A stretch of 64,000 nucleotides of DNA from Flavobacterium aerium (GTDB taxonomy: Bacteria > Bacteroidota > Bacteroidia > Flavobacteriales > Flavobacteriaceae), in assembly GCF_030766725.1 (NCBI RefSeq), contig NZ_JARQWR010000014.1, positions 42,718-106,717 on the forward strand, in the 5' to 3' direction. The notes under the pieces are model-generated. The model had not been told where the DNA came from and did no database searches. It saw only the letters and a program-made list of their open reading frames with translations. The translations under genes were made by a program, and so were the position numbers. Of the stretch, positions 35,820-44,307 are shown one piece after another (the first letter of the stretch is position 1; each line of letters starts with the position of its first letter).

Positions 35820-37511
35820 ATGACAAAAGAACTAAACTTTATTTTTCTCTGTTTTTTATTATGCTGTTTATCCGCTTCAGCACAATCCTATCAATGGGGC
35901 GGCAGTTATGGCGGAGATGGAGAAGATGTTGCCTTTTCCCTACATGTAGATCCAGCAGGAAATTCTTATACCACAGGATTTTTTACAGAAAATTGCGATT
36001 TCGATATGAGTCCAAATAATTATATACTTAGTACGAGTATCTTTTATCAGGCATTTGTAATGAAAACAGACAATGCAGGGAATTTTGTATGGGCAAAACA
36101 ATTTGGTAGCGATGAGGCCTTTGATTATGGTACTGCTGTTACTACAGATGCTGCTGGTAATGTTTATGTTACCGGAACGTTTCAGGAAACGGGTGACTTT
36201 GATCCCGGTACTGGAGAATTTATGTTAACTACAAATGGTGGCATTGATATATTTGTAGTCAAACTTGATCCTAATGGAAATTTCGTTTGGGCAAAAAACA
36301 TAGGTGGTTTGGAATATGAAGAAAGTAATGGTATAGGAGTCGATACTCAAGGCAATGTCTATATTTCTGGTTATTTTTATAATGAAGTCGACTTTGATCC
36401 AGGTGCTGGCGTATACAATTTAACACCTGCAGGTAATGAAGGTAACGGAGATGGATTTGTTGTTAAATTATCCTCGAATGGAGATTTTGTCTGGGCAAAA
36501 CAATTTGGTGGTGACAAATTTGATTTAGCTACAGCCATGAAGGTTCGTCCAAATGGAGATACTTATATTACAGGCTATTTCAAAGAAACTGCTGATTTTA
36601 ATCCTAATCCAACTGAAACTTTTTTGCTAACTACTCCACCACAAACGGTAGCAGGGTTCTTATTACATTTAAATAGTGATGGGGCTTTCATTAAAGCTGT
36701 AAAAACAGGAACGTCTTTAAATGAAATTCAAAATTTAGCGATCGATGTTGATGCAAATGATGCTGCTTATATCACGGGATATTTTGGGGAATCGGCGAGC
36801 TTTGATACTCCTACTCCAACGGCATTTACTGCTACATCAGCCTTAAGTGGTTATCTTGCTAAAATTAATAGTGATGGAACAATAGCTTGGGCCAAACAGC
36901 TTCCAAGCGAACAATTCACTGGAGGTTTTGATATTGCTGTCAATTCCCTGAATGAAGTTCTTGTTACAGGCTATTATGATGGAATATTACAACTGGGCAC
37001 CACTACTTTAACAAAGGAAACAGACAAGGCTATGGAGAGCTTTTTTGCTAAACTAAATGCTAATGGTGATTTCATTTCTGCCTTCCGCTTTGGGGGTGTC
37101 GATGCAATTGATCGTGCTGGAATTGCTGTAGATGCTACAGATAATATTTACCTCACAGGAGTATATCAAGGTTCTGCAAATATTAATCCAGTTCCTGGGC
37201 AAGCAAATTTGGTTACCGCAGTCGATTTTAGAGACGATTATCTGATTAAAATGTCAAATACTACTTTATCAGTACCAGATGTACAACCAAATGTAACATT
37301 GAAACTATATCCTAATCCTTCAAATAGCTACATTAATCTGAAAAGTTCAGTTCCATTAGTGGATAAAAACTATATGGTTTTTGATTTAACGGGAAGACAA
37401 ATTCTATCTGGTAAAATTGAAACAAATCAGCGTATTGATGTAAGATCCTTAACAAAGGGCACTTATATCGTAAACATTGATCAAAGTTCTTATAAAATCA
37501 TTAAAGAATAA
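35820..37511 (+). CDS. T9SS-secreted SBBP-repeat (beta-propeller) protein
   Basis: A 563-residue secreted protein with a signal peptide (to about residue 22, SASAQ). Residues about 25-480 hold around eight imperfect repeats of the SBBP type, with recurring FVWAKQFG, GNVYVTGTF and DFDPGTG elements, which fold as beta-propeller blades. The last ~70 residues are a type A T9SS sorting domain: LYPNPSNSYI, YMVFDLTGRQILSG, LTKGTYIVNI and a C-terminal KIIKE. The protein is therefore exported through the type IX system and cut or attached at the surface. Ligand and function are unknown. A membrane AraC-type regulator starts 58 bp downstream on the same strand. Confidence 0.9.
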   Translation: MTKELNFIFLCFLLCCLSASAQSYQWGGSYGGDGEDVAFSLHVDPAGNSYTTGFFTENCDFDMSPNNYILSTSIFYQAFVMKTDNAGNFVWAKQFGSDEAFDYGTAVTTDAAGNVYVTGTFQETGDFDPGTGEFMLTTNGGIDIFVVKLDPNGNFVWAKNIGGLEYEESNGIGVDTQGNVYISGYFYNEVDFDPGAGVYNLTPAGNEGNGDGFVVKLSSNGDFVWAKQFGGDKFDLATAMKVRPNGDTYITGYFKETADFNPNPTETFLLTTPPQTVAGFLLHLNSDGAFIKAVKTGTSLNEIQNLAIDVDANDAAYITGYFGESASFDTPTPTAFTATSALSGYLAKINSDGTIAWAKQLPSEQFTGGFDIAVNSLNEVLVTGYYDGILQLGTTTLTKETDKAMESFFAKLNANGDFISAFRFGGVDAIDRAGIAVDATDNIYLTGVYQGSANINPVPGQANLVTAVDFRDDYLIKMSNTTLSVPDVQPNVTLKLYPNPSNSYINLKSSVPLVDKNYMVFDLTGRQILSGKIETNQRIDVRSLTKGTYIVNIDQSSYKIIKE

Positions 37512-37569
37512 TAATTAATTTTCCGGCATTTAGACTTGGAAGGAACCGAATTAAATACTATTTTCCGCC

Positions 37570-38763
37570 ATGGAAAATTGGACAATGTTCGTCGACTTTA
37601 TTCTGATTGCCGGAATATCTCTATTAGGTCTTAATATTCTTTTTTTGTCTAAAGCAAAAACTCATTTTTCTCAAAAACTACTCATCGTATTTTTTGCCAA
37701 TGCCCTATTCTTTTTATTGTATTATTACGCTTATACACACCGATCAAAATTATTAGGTGCTATTGCGGTTTTTTTCGGGAACGGAATGGGATTTATTCTC
37801 GGTCCACTCCTCTTATTTCTTCTAAAATCTCTTGTACTCCCAAAAGCACAATACATTCATTCTTTATACAAACATCTTATTCCCTTTGGTTTACTGTGGT
37901 TATTTGTCTCTCTTCCGTTGTCCATCAGTATGGCAACAGATCATTTAACGGAATACGGCAACTGGTATGCGCAGCATGATTATTATTTTAATCTTGTAGA
38001 AAATGTATTCTTTTTGGTTTATGTAATACTCGCTTTCCAGTTATTAATGCGTATTCAAAAAGCTTCCAGAGAAAATTATTCTTCAGTCAAAAAAAACAAT
38101 CTGAATTGGTATAAGCACCTGTTAATTGGTATCTTCCTCATTATAATATTAGATACGCTTTGTACTGTATATGAGCTTTTCTTCCCAATGATTCCATGGA
38201 ATATTGGAACACTCATTGCTTTTAGTTTTGTATTTCTATATGTATATTTAGGATACAAAGGAATGTTTCAGGCTCAAATATTGATTCCAGATTTTTTGCT
38301 TCAAAAACTATCCATTACTGAAAAAACAGAAGAGGTTCCACAAGAAATTGAAACTCCTGTCCAAAAAGCATTAGTTCGACAGCTTGACAATTATACACCA
38401 GAAGAGATTGAAAAATTAAAACAGGAGTTATTCGATATTCTGGAAAACAAAAAACTGTATCTCAATGATGCGTTAAGCTTAACGGAATTAGCAGAAGAAA
38501 TGAATATTTCAAATAAGAAACTTTCCGAGTTACTGAATCAATACGTTAATATTAGTTTTTACAACCTGATTAATCAATACCGAGTAACGGAGGTTATTGA
38601 ACGTATGATGTTGGACGGTTCTGACAAATATACTTTAATGGGAATTGCTTACGAAAGTGGTTTTCAATCCAAAGCTAGTTTCAATCGAATTTTCAAACAA
38701 AAAACAGGCGTTTCTCCATCAAAATACAAAAAGGATTTAGAAGCTAAAAATGAAGCTATTTAA
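37570..38763 (+). CDS. AraC family regulator with N-terminal membrane domain (first copy)
   Basis: A 397-residue protein whose first ~235 residues hold about seven hydrophobic helices and whose last ~100 residues are an AraC-type DNA-binding domain (LTELAEEMNISNKKLSELLN, then GIAYESGFQSKASFNRIFKQ and GVSPSKY). The DNA-binding part is on the cytoplasmic side after a charged linker (about 255-300). This would be a one-component sensor that reads the membrane or periplasm. It is probably co-transcribed with the T9SS-secreted propeller gene upstream. A paralogue with the same build is at 53091-54245. Confidence 0.88.
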   Translation: MENWTMFVDFILIAGISLLGLNILFLSKAKTHFSQKLLIVFFANALFFLLYYYAYTHRSKLLGAIAVFFGNGMGFILGPLLLFLLKSLVLPKAQYIHSLYKHLIPFGLLWLFVSLPLSISMATDHLTEYGNWYAQHDYYFNLVENVFFLVYVILAFQLLMRIQKASRENYSSVKKNNLNWYKHLLIGIFLIIILDTLCTVYELFFPMIPWNIGTLIAFSFVFLYVYLGYKGMFQAQILIPDFLLQKLSITEKTEEVPQEIETPVQKALVRQLDNYTPEEIEKLKQELFDILENKKLYLNDALSLTELAEEMNISNKKLSELLNQYVNISFYNLINQYRVTEVIERMMLDGSDKYTLMGIAYESGFQSKASFNRIFKQKTGVSPSKYKKDLEAKNEAI

Positions 38764-38778
38764 TTCAACCTCATCGAT

Positions 38779-40236
38779 TTATAATAAAGGAGATAATAAT
38801 CGAGCCATTTTTTCTGCCATTTGTTTTATCGTAGGACGATTTTGCCACTCTATTAAATCAATCTTATTTGCATCCTTAATATCATTAAAGAAAACATCGG
38901 CTAGTTCGCCTGCAATGCCTTCATCATATACAATGGCATTTACTTCAAAATTTAAATCGAAGCTTCGATAATCAACATTGGCTGTTCCTACCATTGCCAT
39001 TTTACGATCTGTAACGAGTGTTTTTGCATGAACAAATCCTTTTTCATACAAATAAATCTCTACCCCTGCATTCAGTAAATCATCGTAATAAGACCATGCT
39101 GCAGCATTTACAATTTTGGAATCGGAAACTCCGGGAACCAATAATTTTACTTTTACACCGCCTAGTGCTGCAACAATTAGCGCATCATGAACACTTTCAT
39201 CAGGAATAAAATAAGGGGTTGTCAACAAAACTTCTTCTTCCGCTAAATTAATTGATTGTAATAAAGCATAGGCTATCGTTGGTCGATCCGAATCGGGACC
39301 ACTGGCGGCTATTTGCACAATCTTATTGTCTTTTACTTCCAATGACTGATTTGATGGAAAAAATACATCGTTAATTTCTAGTTTTTCATTGGCACAAAAA
39401 TTCCAATCACATAAAAACAAGTATTGCAAATGACTTACTCCTGGACCTTCAATTCTTAAATGGGTATCACGCCAAAAAAGCTTTTTGGCATCACTTACTT
39501 GGTTAATGTACTTATCACTCACATTGATGCCACCAACAAAACCAATATTCCCATCGATTACAATTATCTTTCTGTGATTGCGGTAGTTTAGTCTATTTGC
39601 AAAGGCTATGAAAATTATTTCATGGAATGGAAATGCCTTAACACCTGCTGCGCGCAAACGAGGCACCATCTTCTTCCGAATGGTACGACTTCCAAAATCA
39701 TCATAAATAAATCGTACTTCAACTCCTTCCTGTGCTTTTTGTATCAGAATCTTTTCTATACTCTGCCCTATTGCATCATCTTCAAAAATGTAATACTCAA
39801 TATGAATATGTTTTTTAGCTTGTAATAAAGCCTCTAATACATCAGGGAATTTCTGTTCTCCATTCACTAATAATTTGACGGAATTATTCCCTGTCAGAGG
39901 ACTTGTGATGTCTTTGATGAGCATCTGAACTAATTTCTTATTCTGTTGTACCGAAGTAATACTTTCTGTATAAATATTAGTGGAATAATTATACAGGTCT
40001 TCTTTTAGTTTTGAAGCTAAAGCGCTGTCTTTAATAAGCTTTTTACTGTATATTTTTCGCTTTCTGTAATTAATCCCTACAGAAAAGTAAATGATGATTC
40101 CTAATAACGGTAAAAACAGTACTAAAAGCACATAGGCTAATGTTTTTGTATTATTCTGAGTATCATAAATAATCCGTATACAAACTAATACAAGGATTAT
40201 TCCATAGATGATTTCTGCAAGCAATAGCCAATTCAT
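38779..40236 (-). CDS. cls: Cardiolipin synthase (phospholipase D family)
   Basis: A 485-residue membrane enzyme that joins two phosphatidylglycerol molecules to cardiolipin and glycerol. Two N-terminal helices with a short loop (residues 1-60) anchor it to the inner membrane, and both HxKxxxxD motifs of the phospholipase D superfamily are intact: HRKIIVID (about 225) and HAKTLVTD (about 405), each followed by the usual Gly/Asn-rich strand (GFVGG, GTANVDYRS). Length and order match bacterial Cls of the ClsA type. It faces the membrane AraC gene (15-bp gap) and is followed by the GNAT and TPM-domain genes upstream in the same orientation. Confidence 0.93.
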   Translation of the reverse strand: MNWLLLAEIIYGIILVLVCIRIIYDTQNNTKTLAYVLLVLFLPLLGIIIYFSVGINYRKRKIYSKKLIKDSALASKLKEDLYNYSTNIYTESITSVQQNKKLVQMLIKDITSPLTGNNSVKLLVNGEQKFPDVLEALLQAKKHIHIEYYIFEDDAIGQSIEKILIQKAQEGVEVRFIYDDFGSRTIRKKMVPRLRAAGVKAFPFHEIIFIAFANRLNYRNHRKIIVIDGNIGFVGGINVSDKYINQVSDAKKLFWRDTHLRIEGPGVSHLQYLFLCDWNFCANEKLEINDVFFPSNQSLEVKDNKIVQIAASGPDSDRPTIAYALLQSINLAEEEVLLTTPYFIPDESVHDALIVAALGGVKVKLLVPGVSDSKIVNAAAWSYYDDLLNAGVEIYLYEKGFVHAKTLVTDRKMAMVGTANVDYRSFDLNFEVNAIVYDEGIAGELADVFFNDIKDANKIDLIEWQNRPTIKQMAEKMARLLSPLL

Positions 40237-40253
40237 AGTGTCACTTTATTACT

Positions 40254-40700
40254 TTACAATTCCATTCTGTATAAATCAAATCCTTTCGCCCAATAGTCTT
40301 TTTGAACTTCTATTAGTTTGAATCCAAATTTCTCATAAAATTTATAGGCTAATTGTGATGTTCTCACCGAGATTTTCTCTACAGTATCAAATGTTTTTAG
40401 TTTTTCAACTCTATGTTTTAAGAGCTGATTACCAATCCCTTTTCCTTGGTAGGCTGGATCTAGTATGTCCCAACTTATTCTTCCCATTTTTTGGTCTTCT
40501 GAAAAATTGATTCCACCACTACCTACTACTTTCTTATCGTATTCTACAACATAATACTGTTCAATTTCATGATCCAAATAATGAATTAAATCTTTTTCTT
40601 CTTCTAGTGAAAAATATTCTGGTGTATTGAGTTTTAATAAATCAATAATTTCAGGTTTATCAGTCGTTTTATAGGCTCTGATTATAATGTTATTTTCCAT
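40254..40700 (-). CDS. GNAT family N-acetyltransferase
   Basis: A 148-residue acetyltransferase with the standard single GNAT domain. The acetyl-CoA pyrophosphate loop is at about residues 88-95 in LDPAYQGKGIGNQLLKHRV (motif QxxGxG), and the C-terminal strand-helix FYEKFGFKLIEVQ is typical of family motif B. The substrate is unknown. It lies 17 bp upstream of the cardiolipin synthase gene and 3 bp downstream of the TPM-domain gene, all on the minus strand, so the three are probably co-transcribed. Confidence 0.88.
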   Translation of the reverse strand: MENNIIIRAYKTTDKPEIIDLLKLNTPEYFSLEEEKDLIHYLDHEIEQYYVVEYDKKVVGSGGINFSEDQKMGRISWDILDPAYQGKGIGNQLLKHRVEKLKTFDTVEKISVRTSQLAYKFYEKFGFKLIEVQKDYWAKGFDLYRMEL

Positions 40701-40703
40701 TTT

Positions 40704-41246
40704 TTATTTGTTTATTTTCGTTTTCAACAAATCCATTAATGCATTTACTCCATCAAAAGTTCCTTTATAATAATTTCCTTTTTTAAATTCTGTAATAAAA
40801 TAATCATCCATAATCTTATTCGTTTCTTCATTGGAAATTATCCTTTCTATTTCTTTTCCATTCTGAATCCGAATACTTCTAAGTCCTAAAGAAATGGCAA
40901 TTAGAATTCCATTACCTCTATTCTTTTTCTCTATTCCCCAAGCTTGAGCAATATGCAGCGATAGCATTTCAAAATCCTCTAAAGATGTTTTCTTTCGGTC
41001 AATCGTAACAATCCGAATTTGAATTGTCGTTTCTTTCTCAAAATCTCTAATTATTTTGTCCAATTGTTTTTCTTCTACATCTGAATATAATTGTTCATTA
41101 TCGCTTGTTGTTTCATTGAATTTAGAAATATACTCCTGAAGAACATCATTATAACCTTCTTCTTTTTTGGAATCATTGGTTGTTTTTGTCTGTGCCCAAC
41201 TATGGGATATACAAAATAGGGATATGATTAAAAAAATCTTTTGCAT
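40704..41246 (-). CDS. Exported TPM-domain protein
   Basis: A 180-residue protein from the ATG at 41246, which begins a signal peptide (MQKIFLIISLFCISHSWAQ); the frame is open for nine more codons but the signal marks the start. Residues about 45-170 match the TPM fold (also named TPM phosphatase or Psb32-like): LDKIIRDFEKETTIQIRIVTI, then the Asn-Gly-Ile turn NRGNGILIAISL and IRIQNG. Related proteins act at membranes in photosystem repair or as acid phosphatases, but most bacterial members have no known role. It is the first gene before GNAT and cardiolipin synthase. Confidence 0.8.
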   Translation of the reverse strand: MQKIFLIISLFCISHSWAQTKTTNDSKKEEGYNDVLQEYISKFNETTSDNEQLYSDVEEKQLDKIIRDFEKETTIQIRIVTIDRKKTSLEDFEMLSLHIAQAWGIEKKNRGNGILIAISLGLRSIRIQNGKEIERIISNEETNKIMDDYFITEFKKGNYYKGTFDGVNALMDLLKTKINK

Positions 41247-41335
41247 GGGGTAATCTATTCTATATCGATTCATTTGTTTTCCAGAATATTCATTTGTTTT
41301 TGTATTGAGAATAAATATAAGAGTATTAATTGAAA

Positions 41336-41343
41336 TAATTTTG
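41336..41343 (+). promoter_or_regulatory. -7 box before the cupin gene (TAATTTTG)
   Basis: TAATTTTG matches TAnnTTTG. A transcript from here would start near 41350, which makes the GTG at 41439 or the ATG at 41382 the usable starts. No -33 TTG is at the right distance. Confidence 0.4.
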
Positions 41344-41438
41344 ATACTATAGTGATTTGGCTTATTTTAGTATGTCGCAAAATGGCAATACTTGAATACA
41401 ATATTACTACTCCATACAAATTATTTATACTCTCAATT

Positions 41439-41834
41439 GTGAATACAAAAATCAAACATCAAGAAGGCGAAACGTATGTAAAAGCAATCCGTCTTTACAA
41501 TATTGAAGGAGAAAAATGTTCTTTTGAAACTGGAATGTTACCTACTACAACCTATATGGAAACGAGTTCTTTTTTTATCCGGACTCACGTAGGAACTTAT
41601 GGTAGTATTGCACACCCTGCACCTAGAAAACAATATGTAGTAACACTAAAAGGTAAGCTTGAATTTACAGTCAGTAATGGTGATACTTTTTATATTGAAC
41701 CTGGTATTATTCTCATTGCAGAGGATATACTCGGAATAGGTCATACCTGGAAAGTTATAGAAGGTAATGAATGGGAACGATTGTACATTCCTTTACACGA
41801 GAATGCCTCTAACCATTTCATAAAAGATAAATAA
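41439..41834 (+). CDS. Cupin-fold protein, unknown substrate
   Basis: The core is a 131-residue single-domain protein starting at a GTG (VNTKIKHQEGETYVKAIRLY); in-frame ATGs at 41352 and 41382 would add hydrophobic residues without family support, but cannot be excluded. The fold is shown by the strand pattern with TFYIEPGIILIAEDILGIGH and the Gly/Pro turns of a small cupin. The usual metal-binding HxH pair of the first cupin motif is only partly present (HPAPRKQYVVTLKG), so metal binding is uncertain. The gene is divergent from the TPM-domain gene and convergent with the broken DUF1569 gene. Confidence 0.65.
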   Translation: MNTKIKHQEGETYVKAIRLYNIEGEKCSFETGMLPTTTYMETSSFFIRTHVGTYGSIAHPAPRKQYVVTLKGKLEFTVSNGDTFYIEPGIILIAEDILGIGHTWKVIEGNEWERLYIPLHENASNHFIKDK

Positions 41835-41855
41835 TAGAGATTAATTTACTTTTCT

Positions 41856-42307
41856 TTATACTCCAAATTGACTTAAATGATGGTTTAGGTGCTTATAAAA
41901 CATATTATTCCATTCTGTTTTAGTGAGCTTCCCAAAAGAGTGAGAGTCTTTACCATCAAAATAGTTTTCGCCCAATTGTTGGCTCTTTTGGATATAATTG
42001 ATTAGTCTGTTTTTCTCCAATTCAAAATCTTTATCACCCGTCATAATAAACTGAGAAGCAGTGTGACCATTGTGTTTATATGGTGTTTCGCTACTACAAG
42101 ATTTTTCACTAATGCTTTCAAAAGGAATCGCATAAAAGCATTCGGTCTTGGATGAATGTCATCATATACCATTTCATAGGAAACATTACAATGTGCCAAC
42201 ATCTGATCTACAGACATTTTTCCCCATAAAGGTTTTGAAACTGGTGTTAACTCGTTAATACGATTTATTGTTTCAATTGAAATTTCTTCGTCAAATATGT
42301 TTTTCAT
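41856..42307 (-). pseudogene. DUF1569 (DinB-like) gene broken by a one-base deletion
   Basis: Two adjacent minus-strand frames together encode one DUF1569-type protein. The N-terminal part (from ATG 42307) reads through WGKMSVDQMLAHC and then leaves frame; the C-terminal part, from 42086 downwards, reads PYKHNGHTASQFIMTGDKDF and ends in NNMFYKHLNHHLSQFGV. Adding one A to the run AAA complementary to 42086-42088 restores a 150-residue protein with the family's His residues (AHC, HLNHH). This is either a true frameshift or a sequencing error in a short homopolymer. The family has a four-helix DinB-like fold that binds a metal by three His; its substrate is unknown. Confidence 0.8.
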
Positions 42308-42491
42308 CTTTTAAACCATTATGCTTATATCGGACTAAATATACTGTAATAATTTCTCCATGCCAATAAAAATTTCTACCTTATAGTGTATTTTTGTTGT
42401 TAACACTTCAAATACTAAACGTATCATAGTAAGGTGTCCAAAATTTAAAATTTTCAACTATTTGTAATTATCTATAATCTATAAAAGAATA

Positions 42492-42983
42492 ATGGAATCC
42501 CTAATTTACATTCAAAAATTTACAGCTAACGATTTCGACCAATACTTTGATTTAGTCTGTAATGAACAAGTAATGGCCATGATTACCGAACGTGCCATTC
42601 CACTCAATGAAGCACAACGCGATTATGCCGCCCTATTGTTTAATAATTGTATTCATCCTGTCTTTGGTAATTACAAAATATACGAACAACAAACCAAACG
42701 TTTTATTGGGTTAGCCAAACTTGAAATTAAAACCATTGATTCCGTTGAAGCCGAATTAGGTTATATGTTATTACCTGAATTTTGGGGTAAGGGTTTGGGT
42801 ACAGCCGTAACTCAGCTGATGATGTCCAAAGCAATGGAACAACCTCATCTTAAAAAAGTAATTGCTATCATTGATCCTACTAATATTCCATCTAGGAAAA
42901 TATTAATAAACAATGGCTTTCTTTCAGAAAAACTCTGCGATTTTGATGGTTTACCGGGTGAAATACTCAGTAGAATACTATAA
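42492..42983 (+). CDS. GNAT family N-acetyltransferase, RimJ/RimL-like
   Basis: A 163-residue acetyltransferase. The pattern of a long N-terminal variable part, the strand VEAELGYMLLPEFWGKGLGTAV with the acetyl-CoA loop (WGKGLG), and the ending NIPSRKILINNGF is that of the RimJ/RimL branch, which modifies ribosomal proteins, amino acids or drugs. The actual substrate is not visible. It is transcribed alone, with a clear terminator. The region 42308-42491 upstream has a TATTTTTG box at 42389, about 100 bp before the ATG. Confidence 0.88.
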   Translation: MESLIYIQKFTANDFDQYFDLVCNEQVMAMITERAIPLNEAQRDYAALLFNNCIHPVFGNYKIYEQQTKRFIGLAKLEIKTIDSVEAELGYMLLPEFWGKGLGTAVTQLMMSKAMEQPHLKKVIAIIDPTNIPSRKILINNGFLSEKLCDFDGLPGEILSRIL

Positions 42984-42985
42984 CA

Positions 42986-43019
42986 AAAGGGCTTTGTAAA
43001 GAATACAAAGCCCTTTTTG
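42986..43019 (+). terminator. Intrinsic terminator of the GNAT gene
   Basis: A perfect 14-bp stem (42986-42999 with 43005-43018) has a five-base loop and ends in a T-run, immediately after the stop codon. Confidence 0.9.
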
Positions 43020-43127
43020 CTTTAAAACACAACCGATTCTAAAAATTCTATTATTTCAAAAGGAAAAAGTTTAGAGAATATTCTAATTCAAATGTCTGAA
43101 TGGAATAAAACAATCAAATCTTAATAA

Positions 43128-44207
43128 TTACAGTACTTTATTTGAAACTTGTTCCTGCACCCAAGCTACCACATCGCCTCCATTTTTATCTGGTGGAAAA
43201 ATAGGATAGAAATATTTTACAATTCTTCCATTTTCAATGATGAGTGTAACTCGCTTCAAATAGCGAACTCTTTCTGCTTCAAATGTGGGTAATTTCAAAA
43301 CACTACTCCATTCCAAAGTTGCATCACTCAATAAATCAAAAGGAAGATGAATCCGTTCTTTTTCCTGTTTCAATCGAGATACCGTTTGTATACTCATTCC
43401 GTACACTTCTGTATCTAATTCTTTCAATTCTTGATAGTGATCTCGAAAAGAACAGGATTGTGGTGTGCAACCACGCGCTCCAGGAATAGCATCCCATCCA
43501 TCTGGTAATTTAATTTCGGGCGCTCCTGTCATAGGATAACAATAGAGCACAATGCGTTCTTTCTTATCCTTCAATAAAACCTCTTCATTATTTGTGGAAG
43601 GCAGTGGAATATTAGGTACTATAGCACCTACTAAATGATCGCAAGCACCATCATCAATTGGGATTGGCAAATTTGGTGGAAGCTGACGGAATGCATCCAA
43701 CTCCAAGTTAATTTCAAATAAACTGAACATTCCTGTTTTATAATGTTCCGGTAAAAGCTCTCTATTTTTAATATCTGTAACCCCTAAATACATAAAGCCG
43801 CAGCCTATATAATAAGTATTCAGTCTACTATTTCCACTCCCCGTATCCATTCTGATGAATCTCTTCTCTTTTTCTATTGCATGTCCTTTTGACCATTGTA
43901 CAATTTCTTTCACCATACCTCTCCCTCTAAATTCAGGATTGGTCGCAATTCGATGGATATAAATTGCGGGATCTTTGTCTTTTTCACCCCAGATAAAAGG
44001 ATCATTGTACTCAATACAGAAAACACAAGCAATTTGCCCGTCTACCACAATTTTCCATTGTTTTCCTTCTCTAATTTCTTGTAATACGCGCTCACGGTCA
44101 AATCCTTTCCATGATCTATGAAAAACTTGTTGTTGGTATAAAGTTGCTCCATCGTATATCTTAAAGAGCATATCAATATCTGATAACTCACTATTTATAA
44201 TCTGCAT
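43128..44207 (-). CDS. GNAT acetyltransferase-peroxiredoxin (PrxQ-like) fusion protein
   Basis: A 359-residue two-domain protein. Residues about 1-168 are a GNAT domain (RIATNPEFRGRGMVKEIVQW, with the acetyl-CoA loop RGRG, and LNTYYIGCGFMYLG). Residues about 190-355 are a peroxiredoxin of the PrxQ/BCP type: YCYPMTGAP, then GCTPQSCSFRD with the peroxidatic Cys247 and a second Cys252 five residues later, the spacing of PrxQ enzymes that form an intramolecular disulfide. Both active sites look intact. A sulfur- or redox-linked acetylation is conceivable, but no substrate is known. It is divergent from a MocR-type regulator, with 100 bp between them, so that regulator is the likely controller. 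Confidence 0.87.
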   Translation of the reverse strand: MQIINSELSDIDMLFKIYDGATLYQQQVFHRSWKGFDRERVLQEIREGKQWKIVVDGQIACVFCIEYNDPFIWGEKDKDPAIYIHRIATNPEFRGRGMVKEIVQWSKGHAIEKEKRFIRMDTGSGNSRLNTYYIGCGFMYLGVTDIKNRELLPEHYKTGMFSLFEINLELDAFRQLPPNLPIPIDDGACDHLVGAIVPNIPLPSTNNEEVLLKDKKERIVLYCYPMTGAPEIKLPDGWDAIPGARGCTPQSCSFRDHYQELKELDTEVYGMSIQTVSRLKQEKERIHLPFDLLSDATLEWSSVLKLPTFEAERVRYLKRVTLIIENGRIVKYFYPIFPPDKNGGDVVAWVQEQVSNKVL

Positions 44208-44229
44208 AATTTACTTTTTTTATTGATCA

Positions 44230-44256
44230 CAAACATAAACACAAAAAAAACACCAA
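44230..44256 (-). promoter_or_regulatory. Minus-strand promoter of the GNAT-peroxiredoxin gene
   Basis: On the minus strand TTG (44254-44256) and TATGTTTG (44230-44237) are 16 bp apart, close to the flavobacterial promoter. The -33 box overlaps the first base of a tandem ATGCAG repeat (44256-44267). Confidence 0.5.
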
Positions 44257-44267
44257 TGCAGATGCAG
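44256..44267. promoter_or_regulatory. Tandem ATGCAG repeat between MocR and fusion genes
   Basis: ATGCAGATGCAG is an exact tandem repeat in the 100-bp intergenic region, next to the minus-strand -33 box and just before the plus-strand -7 box (TATTTTTG, 44274-44281). MocR regulators bind direct repeats in such divergent promoters, so this is a candidate operator. Confidence 0.35.
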
Positions 44268-44273
44268 TTTTTG

Positions 44274-44281
44274 TATTTTTG
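44274..44281 (+). promoter_or_regulatory. -7 box of the MocR gene (TATTTTTG)
   Basis: TATTTTTG matches TAnnTTTG, 26 bp before the ATG at 44308; no TTG is seen 17-23 bp upstream. Confidence 0.45.
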
Positions 44282-44307
44282 ACCATAGCAGATTAAATCA
44301 AGATAAT

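Noticed and set aside
35820..37260. DNA repeats in the propeller gene as a possible tandem array
   Set aside because: They encode the protein repeats of the SBBP blades and are too diverged to be a DNA-level array.
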